From JBALVO01 sp036961445 (GTDB lineage: Bacteria > Pseudomonadota > Gammaproteobacteria > Pseudomonadales > Halieaceae), in assembly GCA_036961445.1 (NCBI GenBank), contig JBALVO010000081.1, forward strand, positions 1 through 16,603: 16,603 nucleotides of DNA, in the 5' to 3' direction. How positions within the stretch are numbered: position 1 is the first letter of the stretch; each line of letters begins with the position of its first letter. Shown piece after piece: positions 7,908 to 15,242 of this stretch. Made by a program: the position numbers and the translations under genes. The notes beneath the pieces were generated by a model. The model was not told where the DNA came from, did no database searches, and saw only the letters and a list, made by a program, of their open reading frames with translations.

Positions 7908-7912
7908 GGGAG
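7908..7912 (+). promoter_or_regulatory. Ribosome binding site deciding the napC start
   Basis: GGGAG lies seven bases before GTG at 7920. The longer in-frame GTG at 7890 lies inside napB with no comparable site, so the start at 7920 is preferred. Confidence 0.6.
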
Positions 7913-7919
7913 ACTCACC

Positions 7920-8531
7920 GTGTTTGAAAAGATTAAGAAATACTGGACGACTGCAAGTTCGCCCAGCAAGCATTTCAGCCTGGGTTTTCTGACTCTGGGT
8001 GGGTTCGCGATGGGACTCATCTTTTGGGGCGGCTTCAATACCGCCATGGAGTTTACCAATACCGAAGCTTTCTGTACTGGCTGCCACGAAATGCGTGAAA
8101 ACGTTTACGAGGAATTACAGTACACAATTCACTTTAGCAACCGCTCTGGTGTGCGTGCCAAGTGTTCGGATTGTCACGTGCCCCATGAATGGACTGATAA
8201 AATTGCCCGGAAAATGCAGGCGTCAAAGGAAGTATGGGGCAAGATTTTTGGCACCATCAACACGCGCGAAAAGTTTTTGGAAAAACGCCTGCATCTGGCA
8301 CAAAATGAGTGGGCTCGCCTTAAAGCCAATGATTCCCTGGAGTGCCGAAACTGTCACGACTTTGATTACATGGATTTCACCAAGCAGTCCAAGCGAGCGT
8401 CTTACCAACACTCTACCTCACTGGCGAGCGGCGACAAAACCTGTATCGACTGCCACAAGGGAATAGCGCACGAATTACCTGATATGTCAGGTGTTCCCGG
8501 ATGGGACGACGTAGCAGCAGCTACTGAATAG
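7920..8531 (+). CDS. napC: NapC, membrane-anchored tetraheme cytochrome c (NapC/NirT family)
   Basis: 203 residues from GTG at 7920; a longer reading from GTG at 7890 would add ten residues and overlap napB by 14 bases. Seen: an N-terminal membrane anchor (about 19-40, FSLGFLTLGGFAMGLIFWGG), then four heme c sites: CTGCH (52-56), CSDCH (82-86), CRNCH (142-146) and CIDCH (175-179). The first is followed by E-M (M58), the CxxCHxM pattern of the NapC/NrfH family. It oxidises quinol at the periplasmic face of the inner membrane and feeds NapB. It is the last nap gene. The next gene converges from the other strand with 21 bases between the stops, and no clear terminator hairpin is visible there. 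Confidence 0.96.
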   Translation: MFEKIKKYWTTASSPSKHFSLGFLTLGGFAMGLIFWGGFNTAMEFTNTEAFCTGCHEMRENVYEELQYTIHFSNRSGVRAKCSDCHVPHEWTDKIARKMQASKEVWGKIFGTINTREKFLEKRLHLAQNEWARLKANDSLECRNCHDFDYMDFTKQSKRASYQHSTSLASGDKTCIDCHKGIAHELPDMSGVPGWDDVAAATE

Positions 8532-8552
8532 CCCCGTCGTTGATCGGCAATG

Positions 8553-9467
8553 CTATGAGCTATGGAACGGCTTTAGCACGGCCTGCATATTTTCCAGGTC
8601 ATGCGATACCACAACCTCAATGTCTTCTTTTTGATCGAGAGTGCGCAACCATTTTCTCAATTTAGCCGTGCGCGCGGTATTTTCAGGCACCAACAGATAG
8701 CTGTATAAAAAACCTTTATCGCGATCAGCCACAATATCAGCTTTAGTATTAGTGATGTCGCCAGAAAAAAGTAGCAACCTTTCATCATAGGCAACGACAA
8801 ACAGCGTGGAGCCAGGTGTGTGCCCGCCCAGAGGGTACATGGCCAGTCCTGGAAAACGCTCAAAGCTTATTAGTCCATCGCTCGCAACAACCTCTGGTTC
8901 GAGGCACGAGTTTGCAACTATCGCAGCCGCTTCGTCGGTGTTGAAATTGTGCATGGTGCGCTGATAAGTCGATTGCAAAACCATGGCACCTGCACCCCTG
9001 GCCTTACAGAAGTCTGCGGTACCCTGCGCATGGTCGATATGCAGGTGGGTAAAGGCTACGGCCTTTACACGGGTAATATCCTCACCCAGCAAGTGGGCAA
9101 TGGTTCCATTTATCTGTAACTTGTCAGCACCGATCACGGTTTCCATCAGAGCGCCGAAATCCAGCGCACTGGCTTCATCCATGCCAGTATCAATCAGCGC
9201 AAGGTCACCGTTGGCCCACTCAACGACGACGCTGTTATGTCCGAGGGTACCGGCCGCGTAGGTTTGGCTGGAGGTGGTTATAAAACTGACCTGTACAGGT
9301 GAATTATCAACGCCGAGTACAGCGCGCAGGGCGTCTTCAGAAGGTAATGTTGGTTCCACCTCGCGCACTTGAAGATGCGCCGGCAACAGGAATGCAAACA
9401 AGCCTGTTATTATAATGAGCAGGCTGAGAATGCTTATTTTAGCAGTACGCTTCAAGGTTCTTCCCAT
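8553..9467 (-). CDS. Membrane-anchored metallo-beta-lactamase-fold hydrolase
   Basis: 304 residues. An N-terminal hydrophobic segment (about 11-31) after KRTAK suggests a signal anchor or uncleaved signal with the catalytic part in the periplasm. The MBL zinc set is complete: HLHIDH (H141, H143, D145, H146), H216 in GGHTPGS, D237 in FSGDITN and H289 in VVSHDLE. D93 in ALIDTGMD begins the fold. The HxHxDH, GHTPGS and SGD pattern is shared with N-acyl-homoserine lactonases and many other MBL hydrolases, so a lactonase or other ester/lactone hydrolase is plausible but unproven. There is no good ribosome site before the ATG at 9467; TAATG there overlaps the end of an unlikely frame upstream. It is convergent with napC and probably unrelated to nitrate reduction. 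Confidence 0.8.
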   Translation of the reverse strand: MGRTLKRTAKISILSLLIIITGLFAFLLPAHLQVREVEPTLPSEDALRAVLGVDNSPVQVSFITTSSQTYAAGTLGHNSVVVEWANGDLALIDTGMDEASALDFGALMETVIGADKLQINGTIAHLLGEDITRVKAVAFTHLHIDHAQGTADFCKARGAGAMVLQSTYQRTMHNFNTDEAAAIVANSCLEPEVVASDGLISFERFPGLAMYPLGGHTPGSTLFVVAYDERLLLFSGDITNTKADIVADRDKGFLYSYLLVPENTARTAKLRKWLRTLDQKEDIEVVVSHDLENMQAVLKPFHSS

Positions 9468-9491
9468 TAGCCCAGCACAAGCACCGCTGGC

Positions 9492-9725
9492 TTAGTCATA
9501 AGCCACCAGGGGGCAAAATTTATCGGCCAGGTTCTGCATAAGCAGCATAGCACTTGCTGCTCGCTCAACCACGTTCCAGCCGACCTGTTTGGGTTTTCCA
9601 GTGATAAGTTTTGGCGTGTCGAATAAACAGTCCTACGGTTCCATCTGGTGGTTATGGCGTTTGAGCAAGGGTGACGCTGTCGACAGGGGTAGCTGGTCAG
9701 CGTTGATAGGCAATGATAAGGCCAT
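9492..9725 (-). pseudogene. Possible small ORF interrupted by an in-frame TAG
   Basis: From ATG at 9725 the minus strand reads MALSLPINADQLPLSTASPL and on to codon 30, hits TAG at 9635-9633, then stays open for 46 more codons (including FDTPKLITGKPKQVGWNV and AASAMLLMQNLADKF) to TAA at 9494-9492. Both halves have an ordinary protein-like composition, whereas the overlapping uninterrupted frame (9757 to 9467) is full of Cys, Trp and Arg and looks spurious. One base change in the TAG codon would give a 77-residue protein ending 24 bases before the MBL gene. I do not recognise a family. It could be a decayed gene, a sequence error or chance. Confidence 0.25.
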
Positions 9726-9978
9726 TTCATGGCGGCTACTTCATAGTCTTGACCCAACCTATCTCGCGATAAACGGTGTACATTTTCGTCTGTTACTTGC
9801 TCTAAATGTAGAAGCTTTTCCCGTTTTTACAAATAGGACGAAATATTGGGTTTTGCTATCGAATACACCGATAGACTACGCAATTTTATTCTAGCTTGTC
9901 CATGTCGCTATATAGCCGCCTGGCGATACTGAGCCGTCGCACGGTGGCTGTTTGCGCACAAGGCTCTGCATTGCTCCT
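9726..9978. other. Non-coding stretch, no convincing gene
   Basis: This is the right half of the 511-base gap between the MBL gene and the DDN-like gene. The stretch near 9780-9895 is richer in A and T than its surroundings. It holds a small perfect hairpin, CTATCG (9856-9861), seven bases, CGATAG (9869-9874), with no proper T tract on either strand. No ORF with protein-like composition, no tRNA and no mobile-element end was seen. Promoters for the MBL gene may lie here. Confidence 0.5.
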
Positions 9979-10413
9979 TCAGCGTGGCTCCGCAATGAAC
10001 ACTGGAATTTTTCGTGTGGTTTTCGCCTGATACTCGTCATAGGGTGGGAAGGCGGCCGCGCCTGCCGCCCATAGTTTTTCCCGTTCCTGTTCGTCGGTCA
10101 CTTCCCGGGCTCGCATATCGAATACCTGTGTTTTATCACGTATCTGAACGTCTGGATTGGCCCTGAGGTTGTAGACCCATACGGGATTTTTTGGCTGCCC
10201 GCCCATCGAGCCGATCAAGACGTAATTGCCGTCGACAGCGACACGCATAAGCGGGATTTTGCGAATCCCGCCTGTTTTATTGCCCTTGTGGGTCACCAAA
10301 ATACAAGGCATACCGGTGTCCAGCAGGGTATTTCCCTCGGTGCCGCCGCTACTTTCATACAGTTCAACTTGCTCGCGGACCCAATCCAGGGAGGGGGGAA
10401 TGTAGTCAGTCAT
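9979..10413 (-). CDS. Nitroreductase/deazaflavin-dependent (DUF385, DDN-like) family protein
   Basis: 144 residues, the family size. Seen: WVREQVELYESSGGTEGNTL (11-30), LVTHKGNKTGGIRKIPLMRV (39-58), GSMGGQPKNPVWVYNLRANP (68-87) and AAFPPYDEYQAKTTRKIPVF (120-139), all in the order found in mycobacterial Ddn-like proteins that bind deazaflavin F420 through the K-[ST]-G...R-K-x-P-L loop. Known members reduce quinones or activated enones; some may use other flavins. The substrate here is unknown. The ATG at 10413 has only a weak GAG about eight bases upstream. It stands between a non-coding stretch and ppnN on the same strand, 92 bases downstream of the ppnN stop, so it may share that transcript. 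Confidence 0.82.
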   Translation of the reverse strand: MTDYIPPSLDWVREQVELYESSGGTEGNTLLDTGMPCILVTHKGNKTGGIRKIPLMRVAVDGNYVLIGSMGGQPKNPVWVYNLRANPDVQIRDKTQVFDMRAREVTDEQEREKLWAAGAAAFPPYDEYQAKTTRKIPVFIAEPR

Positions 10414-10505
10414 AGTTAATTCTCAAGGTGATGTCAGCTGATCCCAAGCTAACCAAAGTTGTTGTGTCAGTCAGTGTTTTGTCGTTATTTCTTAACCACA
10501 ATCAG

Positions 10506-11885
10506 TCAAGTTGTCAGTTGATAACAGGGCTGGTATTCCTTTTCACCTTCACCGAGTTTCATTCGTCCCTCTTTTACCAACAGTTGCAGCAATCGATCCA
10601 TACTGGATAGGTAATTGGCGTCACCGGTTAGCCTGTAAGGACCATGTGCTCGGACTTGCTCAATACCGAAGGCTTTGATATTGCCTGCTACGAGGCCGGA
10701 AAAGGCACAGCGCAGAGCGCTTGCCAGTTTGTGCCTGGGCACATTGGCGCTCAGGTCCAGCGCCGACATATTCTCATGCGTCGGAATAAACGGCTGCTGC
10801 AGGTCCGGCGAAATGTGTAGCTCCCAGTTAAAGTAATAGGCTTGCTGGGTATGCCGACGACGAGCATGCACTTCGGCTATAGCGCTTTTGATACTTATCC
10901 CAACGTCTTCCGGGGTCGCGATAATAACACGGTAGTAACGTGTTACCGACTCACCGAGGCAGTCTGTCAGAAAGCGCTCCAGTTCTGCAAAGTACGCGCG
11001 ACAGGATTCAGGCCCAGCCAGTACCAGCGGCAGCGTATCATCATCATTATCGGGATGCATAAGAATACTCAGCAGGTAGAGAATCTCTTCCACCGTACCA
11101 ACGCCACCAGGAAACACGATGATGGCGTGGGCAAGCCTGACAAATGCTTCCAGCCGTTTTTCGATGTCTGGCATGATCACCAACTCGTTTACTATGGCGT
11201 TGGGCGATTCAGAGGCGATGATGCCGGGTTCGCTAATCCCCACATAGCGCCCATCCTTGAACTGCTGTTTGGCGTGGCCGACTGCGGCGCCTTTCATTGG
11301 CCCCTTCATCGCTCCGATGCCACAACCGGTAACGATGTCCAGGCCGCGCAGGCCCAGTTCATAGCCCACATTCTTGGCGTAGTCATATTCCCGGCGAGGG
11401 ATGGAATGTCCACCCCAGCAAACCACCATTTTAGGCGTTTGGTTGGGTTGCACAACCCCGGCATTGCGCAGAATGCGGAACACGGTGTTAGTCGTTTGCG
11501 CAGAGGTGGGCGATTGGCTTTGCGGTGCAGTGATTTTGAAATCTGTGTATACGATATCCCGTAGTGCCGAAAACAGGTGTTCCTGTATGCCGCGTATCAT
11601 CTTGCCATCCACAAAAGACTGCGGCGGTGCGTTGAACAATTCAAGCCTAAGGCCACGTGGTTGGGGTATCAGGCGAATATCGAAATCTGAGTAGTCCGCA
11701 TAGACTTGTGTCTCGTCGTCCTTGTCGCTGTCGGTATTTAATATAGCCAGGGCGCAATGGCGGAAGAGGGTGAATAAATCACTGCGGCTACTGGTGAGTC
11801 CTTGTATTTCTGCATGGGATAGCAAATTCAGGGACTGGATGGGGTTTACGATAGCGTGGGGTATTTTTTCCATGGCAGTAATCAT
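10506..11885 (-). CDS. ppnN: Pyrimidine/purine nucleotide 5'-monophosphate nucleosidase PpnN (YgdH, LOG family)
   Basis: 459 residues from ATG at 11885; E. coli PpnN is 454. Seen: an N-terminal domain with SRSDLFTLFRHCALAILN near 33-50, the LOG nucleotide-binding core (VVCWGGHS 154-161, TGCGIGAMKGPMKGAA 186-201, MPDIEKRLEAFVR 238-250, PGGVGTVEE 259-267), and a C-terminal domain including SFNWS-like FNWELHISPDLQQPF and ending YQPCYQLTT. The same order and motifs occur in E. coli. It splits nucleoside monophosphates into base and ribose 5-phosphate in the cytoplasm; the E. coli enzyme is controlled by (p)ppGpp. The start is uncertain: ATG at 11873 aligns best with relatives, ATG at 11885 is close by, and a TTG at 11915 directly abuts the upstream DUF1329 stop; none has a strong ribosome site. 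Confidence 0.93.
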   Translation of the reverse strand: MITAMEKIPHAIVNPIQSLNLLSHAEIQGLTSSRSDLFTLFRHCALAILNTDSDKDDETQVYADYSDFDIRLIPQPRGLRLELFNAPPQSFVDGKMIRGIQEHLFSALRDIVYTDFKITAPQSQSPTSAQTTNTVFRILRNAGVVQPNQTPKMVVCWGGHSIPRREYDYAKNVGYELGLRGLDIVTGCGIGAMKGPMKGAAVGHAKQQFKDGRYVGISEPGIIASESPNAIVNELVIMPDIEKRLEAFVRLAHAIIVFPGGVGTVEEILYLLSILMHPDNDDDTLPLVLAGPESCRAYFAELERFLTDCLGESVTRYYRVIIATPEDVGISIKSAIAEVHARRRHTQQAYYFNWELHISPDLQQPFIPTHENMSALDLSANVPRHKLASALRCAFSGLVAGNIKAFGIEQVRAHGPYRLTGDANYLSSMDRLLQLLVKEGRMKLGEGEKEYQPCYQLTT

Positions 11886-11915
11886 GCCTGCTATGGCGCG
11901 CACTCTCAATAGCAA

Positions 11916-13256
11916 CTAGCGTAGGTAGTAAATCAAGGCGTTCGGGCTGAATTCGCGTGGATCGGCTGTGCTACTAAAATCATAGGCTTTGGCCTGGTTG
12001 TCGAGTCCGTTTATCAACACACGGTCCGCTAGCAGGTCGTGAAACACCTCCAGCGTGGACCATAGTACGGGTACGGAATAGTAGTTAATGGCATGGGCCT
12101 CATTGACTCGCCACAGCTCTCCACTGATGTCGTAGCTTTCGGCGACTGCTATTTGCCAACTGTCTTCATCCAGGTAAAAAACGCGACGACCGTAGGCATG
12201 GCGGGCATCTTCTTTCAAAACGCCTTCTACCACCCATACCCGGTGCAGCTCGTAACGGGCGTGGTCGGGGTTGATATGTCCGGTTCGCACAATGTCACGG
12301 TCACTGATTCGTGGGCCGTGCAAGCGATAGGCATTGTACGGTATGTAAAGCTCTTGTTTACCTTTCAATTGCCACTCGTAGCGATCCGGGGGGCCGTTGT
12401 AGAGGCCAAAGTCATCCACGGTGCGCAGTCCATCGGTGTTACTGGATGGTATCTCGTAACCAAACAGGGGGGCACGCAGCACACGTCGCAGGGAACGCGG
12501 ATAAAGCCATGTCTTGCGCGGGTCGTCAGTCTGGTTAATAGTTTCGAACACCAGTGTGCCGTCACCAGACAGCAGGGCCGGTTGGATTACTTTGGATTTC
12601 ACTGCCAGCAGTATATTTGGGTACCGCTTTGTGAAGGGAGTGGGGTGGGGCACACTATAAGGGAAACCCCAATCTTGCTGCGCCAGTAATAATGTGTATC
12701 GACCTCGTCGCGTTACTGCGGCGGTGCCTTCAGCGCGCGCTACACGAAGCCCGCGAAAGCGCAGGTTGTGGTTCCAGACAACTTCTACGCCAGTGGTCGG
12801 TGTGGGAAACGGTGAACTGATTTTGGCGCCTTCAACTCCGCCGCGGCCCTCCATCAGAACACGTGCAGATTTTGCATTCGCAGAAAATGCATCGTAAACA
12901 TAGTCGGGATAGGAGGCGCTGCGCCGACTTTGGTACACGTTCATGTGCCAGGTGTCAGGATACTTGGCCAGAAGCGCTCGCTGTCCCGGACTCAAGTGCT
13001 GCGCATACTGCTGAGCATTGCCTGCGTTAATCTGAAACAGTGGCTCATCACTCGGGAAAGGGTCGGTCTCATGTAGCCCTTTGCGATAACTATCCGGTGC
13101 TTCAGTCAAGCCACCGGTCCAGGCAGGTATAGTGCCGGCGGTGTTGCCCGCTCGTTCCGCACCCACAGGCGTCAGAGCTTCAGTCAGGGGCATGTCGGCG
13201 GTGTAGCAAAGCGCGCTTGCAGTTAACGTCAACAGACTAAAGAAAAAGACTTTCAC
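11916..13256 (-). CDS. DUF1329 domain protein, exported
   Basis: 446 residues with GTG start and a signal peptide (hydrophobic 3-17, cleavage near CYTAD). Features of DUF1329: early LTPVGAERAGNTAGTIPAWTGG (28-49), then NVYQSRRSASYP, ETINQTDDPRKTWLYPRSLR in the middle, and WVVEGVLKEDARHAYGRRVFYLDEDSW toward the end. The fold is thought to resemble outer-membrane lipoprotein sorting factors (LolB-like), but the function is unknown. The start GTG overlaps the stop of the DUF1302 gene by GTGA, so the two are translationally coupled, as is usual for this pair. The cysteine at 17 is preceded by Leu, not Gly, Ala or Ser, so a lipoprotein site is unlikely. In many bacteria the pair lies beside an RND/MMPL-type exporter; none is in this window. 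Confidence 0.9.
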   Translation of the reverse strand: MKVFFFSLLTLTASALCYTADMPLTEALTPVGAERAGNTAGTIPAWTGGLTEAPDSYRKGLHETDPFPSDEPLFQINAGNAQQYAQHLSPGQRALLAKYPDTWHMNVYQSRRSASYPDYVYDAFSANAKSARVLMEGRGGVEGAKISSPFPTPTTGVEVVWNHNLRFRGLRVARAEGTAAVTRRGRYTLLLAQQDWGFPYSVPHPTPFTKRYPNILLAVKSKVIQPALLSGDGTLVFETINQTDDPRKTWLYPRSLRRVLRAPLFGYEIPSSNTDGLRTVDDFGLYNGPPDRYEWQLKGKQELYIPYNAYRLHGPRISDRDIVRTGHINPDHARYELHRVWVVEGVLKEDARHAYGRRVFYLDEDSWQIAVAESYDISGELWRVNEAHAINYYSVPVLWSTLEVFHDLLADRVLINGLDNQAKAYDFSSTADPREFSPNALIYYLR

Positions 13257-15091
13257 AAGTAGTAGCTCACCTGGAATCTTAGATAGTCGCGATCCCTTAG
13301 CTGGTTCGCGCGCCCACCACCGGTAAATCGGGTATAGCGCATTTCCGTGGTGATGCGGTTAATATAGCTTGCGCGCAGACCCAGAACCACGGTTTTTCGA
13401 TCTTCCAGAAATGTGCCAAGCGGGGCTGGAGTTGTGCCATCAAAGTCATGGGCAAAGCCAAGATACGGCACGATATTGATACCGCCAAACAAGCCTGAGT
13501 AACTCGCAGCAATCTGTGTTCGGTACCCCCAGGAATTCTTATCGCTTGACGTCAGCGGCGGCTCGTCATTCCCTGGGCCACCATGTATGCCCGCCCACGC
13601 CAGGTCAGCGCTAATGAGTACTTGATCAGCCCATAGTCTGCCCCGGAAAACCTGTGCCGCCTCAAGTGTTGCCAATGACCGGTCGATTTTCTCGATACCG
13701 CCGATTACCTGACCGGGACCAAAATCTCCCAGAGGGGTATCACCAAGCTCGGGGTCAAACAACACGGGGGAAAAGACCGCCTGCAACAGGGGGTCGAACG
13801 CGACTTGAAATGGGAAATCGCGATGATGACTAAATTCACCGCTAATTAAGGTGCCGGTGCCCGTGGTGGAAGTGCTGAAAGTGAGCCCAAAAGCCTCGAT
13901 GTCTTCTGGATAGGTTGCAAAGAAGGATGCCTGGTTGGCGTAGTTACTCACCGTAAGTTGCTCGGCCGCGTCTCGGCCCAGCAGCGCTGCTTCTGCTGGA
14001 TCCAGCCCTTCATCAAGATACACGGATTCCAGAGCACTGGCGCGGGCTGCTACGAAGGGTTCAGCGGTGGCGGCCACCGCGGCGGCATTGCCGGTGCGGG
14101 CCATCAGTAATGGAAAACGGCTGTGATAGCGCAGGTAGTGCACTCCCACTTTGGTGGCATTGCTATCGGGCAAAAGACCAATAACGGCGATCCCGTATTG
14201 TCCTGTGTCACTGGGAGTGTCGCGATTCACTCCCGGCAAGCGCTGAAAGTCCTGGTCAAAACCCAGGGTGTCGGCGGGTAGTCCAAAGCGCTGGTCAAGG
14301 TCAGTGCCAAGATCGGAAATTTCTCCATTCCCGTACATCCACGATTGCAGGCCTTCTCCACCGAGAGCGTCGATGGGGGAGAAAGCCCAGCCAACCGGGG
14401 GTAGCGTGATGGGTTCCCACTCGTATTGATAATAGGCTTCGACGGAAACAGTCTCGGTGATGTTGGCCGCGGCCCACACCATTCGTTGCGGTGTACGTAG
14501 ATCCTCCCGGGTGCTCGTAGGCTGCAGCGCAGTGACAAGATTAATCGGGTTAATGACGTCGAGTCCATCGCGTACAAAGGTGGTTTCGCTCCAGTTAAGA
14601 ATTTGTTGGCCGACTCTAAACACCAGGGGCATGCCACCGGGGGATAGCCTCAAATTGACGTAACTTTCGCGCAAATCCACGTCCGAGCCCACCAGCTTCT
14701 CTGCATCATTGTCAAACTCGGTGCGGCCAGGGGAGTTACTTTGGCCTTCGAAGTCGTAAAATGCCGCGCCTCGCAGGTAGGCCCCGAAATTGCCCCATGA
14801 CACTGCTACCTCGCCAGAGGCGCGCACGCTATTGGAGACCAGACCCTTGCCGTAATTGAGATTCCCGTCATCGGTATTGGCGCTGGGGTAGTTGCCGCCG
14901 CTGGCGATCGCTACAAGATCTGGATCCGTGTCCTGCAGGCGGTACAGGCTGCCGTAGGATAAACGTCCGTTATAGAGTCCTTGCACTTCCTTCACCACAA
15001 AATTGTCGGCCGATGCGAATGACAATCCCTTGAGCAGGAGTCCGGTAATAATTAGCCTGGTGAATAGATTTCGCATAGATGGCTGCAGCAT
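13253..15091 (-). CDS. DUF1302 domain protein, outer-membrane porin-like
   Basis: 612 residues with a signal peptide (hydrophobic 13-27, cleavage near SFASA). The DUF1302 signature is present: RVGQQILNWSETTFVRDGLDVINPINL (159-185). Amphipathic strands repeat through the chain, and the protein ends FQVSYYL, similar to outer-membrane barrel C-termini. An alanine-rich, probably helical segment near 331-395 interrupts the barrel region. Family members are predicted outer-membrane barrels of unknown cargo, often encoded with DUF1329 and an RND exporter. ATG at 15091 was chosen; ATG at 15076 gives a slightly shorter signal peptide and is also possible. It heads the DUF1302-DUF1329-(ppnN) strand and is divergent from the sulfotransferase gene. 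Confidence 0.9.
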   Translation of the reverse strand: MLQPSMRNLFTRLIITGLLLKGLSFASADNFVVKEVQGLYNGRLSYGSLYRLQDTDPDLVAIASGGNYPSANTDDGNLNYGKGLVSNSVRASGEVAVSWGNFGAYLRGAAFYDFEGQSNSPGRTEFDNDAEKLVGSDVDLRESYVNLRLSPGGMPLVFRVGQQILNWSETTFVRDGLDVINPINLVTALQPTSTREDLRTPQRMVWAAANITETVSVEAYYQYEWEPITLPPVGWAFSPIDALGGEGLQSWMYGNGEISDLGTDLDQRFGLPADTLGFDQDFQRLPGVNRDTPSDTGQYGIAVIGLLPDSNATKVGVHYLRYHSRFPLLMARTGNAAAVAATAEPFVAARASALESVYLDEGLDPAEAALLGRDAAEQLTVSNYANQASFFATYPEDIEAFGLTFSTSTTGTGTLISGEFSHHRDFPFQVAFDPLLQAVFSPVLFDPELGDTPLGDFGPGQVIGGIEKIDRSLATLEAAQVFRGRLWADQVLISADLAWAGIHGGPGNDEPPLTSSDKNSWGYRTQIAASYSGLFGGINIVPYLGFAHDFDGTTPAPLGTFLEDRKTVVLGLRASYINRITTEMRYTRFTGGGRANQLRDRDYLRFQVSYYL

Positions 15092-15170
15092 AAACGCTCA
15101 ATGGTAGTATTGCCACTGCTCTGCGCGGTGTGTGGAGCGTCGTTGCTATTGCGTTGGAATAGAGTATTTT

Positions 15171-15183
15171 CCAGATGATCTGG
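15171..15183. promoter_or_regulatory. 13-bp palindrome, possible operator
   Basis: CCAGATGATCTGG is a perfect dyad around a single central base, directly before TTGACA (15185-15190), a full-consensus -35 hexamer for rightward transcription. Short symmetric sites of this kind are typical of TetR, LysR or GntR-type regulators. No regulator gene lies in the window. Confidence 0.45.
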
Positions 15184-15184
15184 A

Positions 15185-15190
15185 TTGACA
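15185..15190 (+). promoter_or_regulatory. Possible -35 element for the sulfotransferase gene
   Basis: TTGACA is a perfect sigma-70 -35 match 53-58 bases before the ATG. The -10 region 17-19 bases downstream (about AGTAAA or TAAAAC near 15208-15215) is poor, so the assignment is tentative. Confidence 0.35.
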
Positions 15191-15242
15191 GTGGCAATAT
15201 ACTCCACAGTAAAACCACTGATTTTTAACGACCAGGTAAACA

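Larger units (their letters stand above)
15108..15199. repeat. 11-bp perfect inverted repeat in divergent promoter
   Basis: TATTGCCACTG (15108-15118) and CAGTGGCAATA (15189-15199) are exact reverse complements, 70 bases apart, in the 151-base region between the DUF1302 gene and the sulfotransferase gene. Allowing a two-base insertion the match runs on outward (GGTAGTA against GGAGTATA), so the repeat is about 16 bases. The right copy overlaps the last bases of a TTGACA -35-like hexamer facing the sulfotransferase gene. Two operators for one regulator acting on both genes is a reasonable reading. Confidence 0.55.

Noticed and set aside
9541..9561. Hairpin AGCAGCA/TGCTGCT as a terminator
   Set aside because: A 7-bp stem without a T run on either strand, inside the possible interrupted ORF.
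9467..9757. 96-codon minus-strand frame ending TAATG at the MBL start
   Set aside because: The junction looks like translational coupling, but the peptide is unusually rich in Cys, Trp and Arg and resembles no protein; another frame in the same place is more protein-like.
10842..11564. 240-codon open frame on the plus strand
   Set aside because: It is antisense to the conserved core of ppnN and shows no family features.
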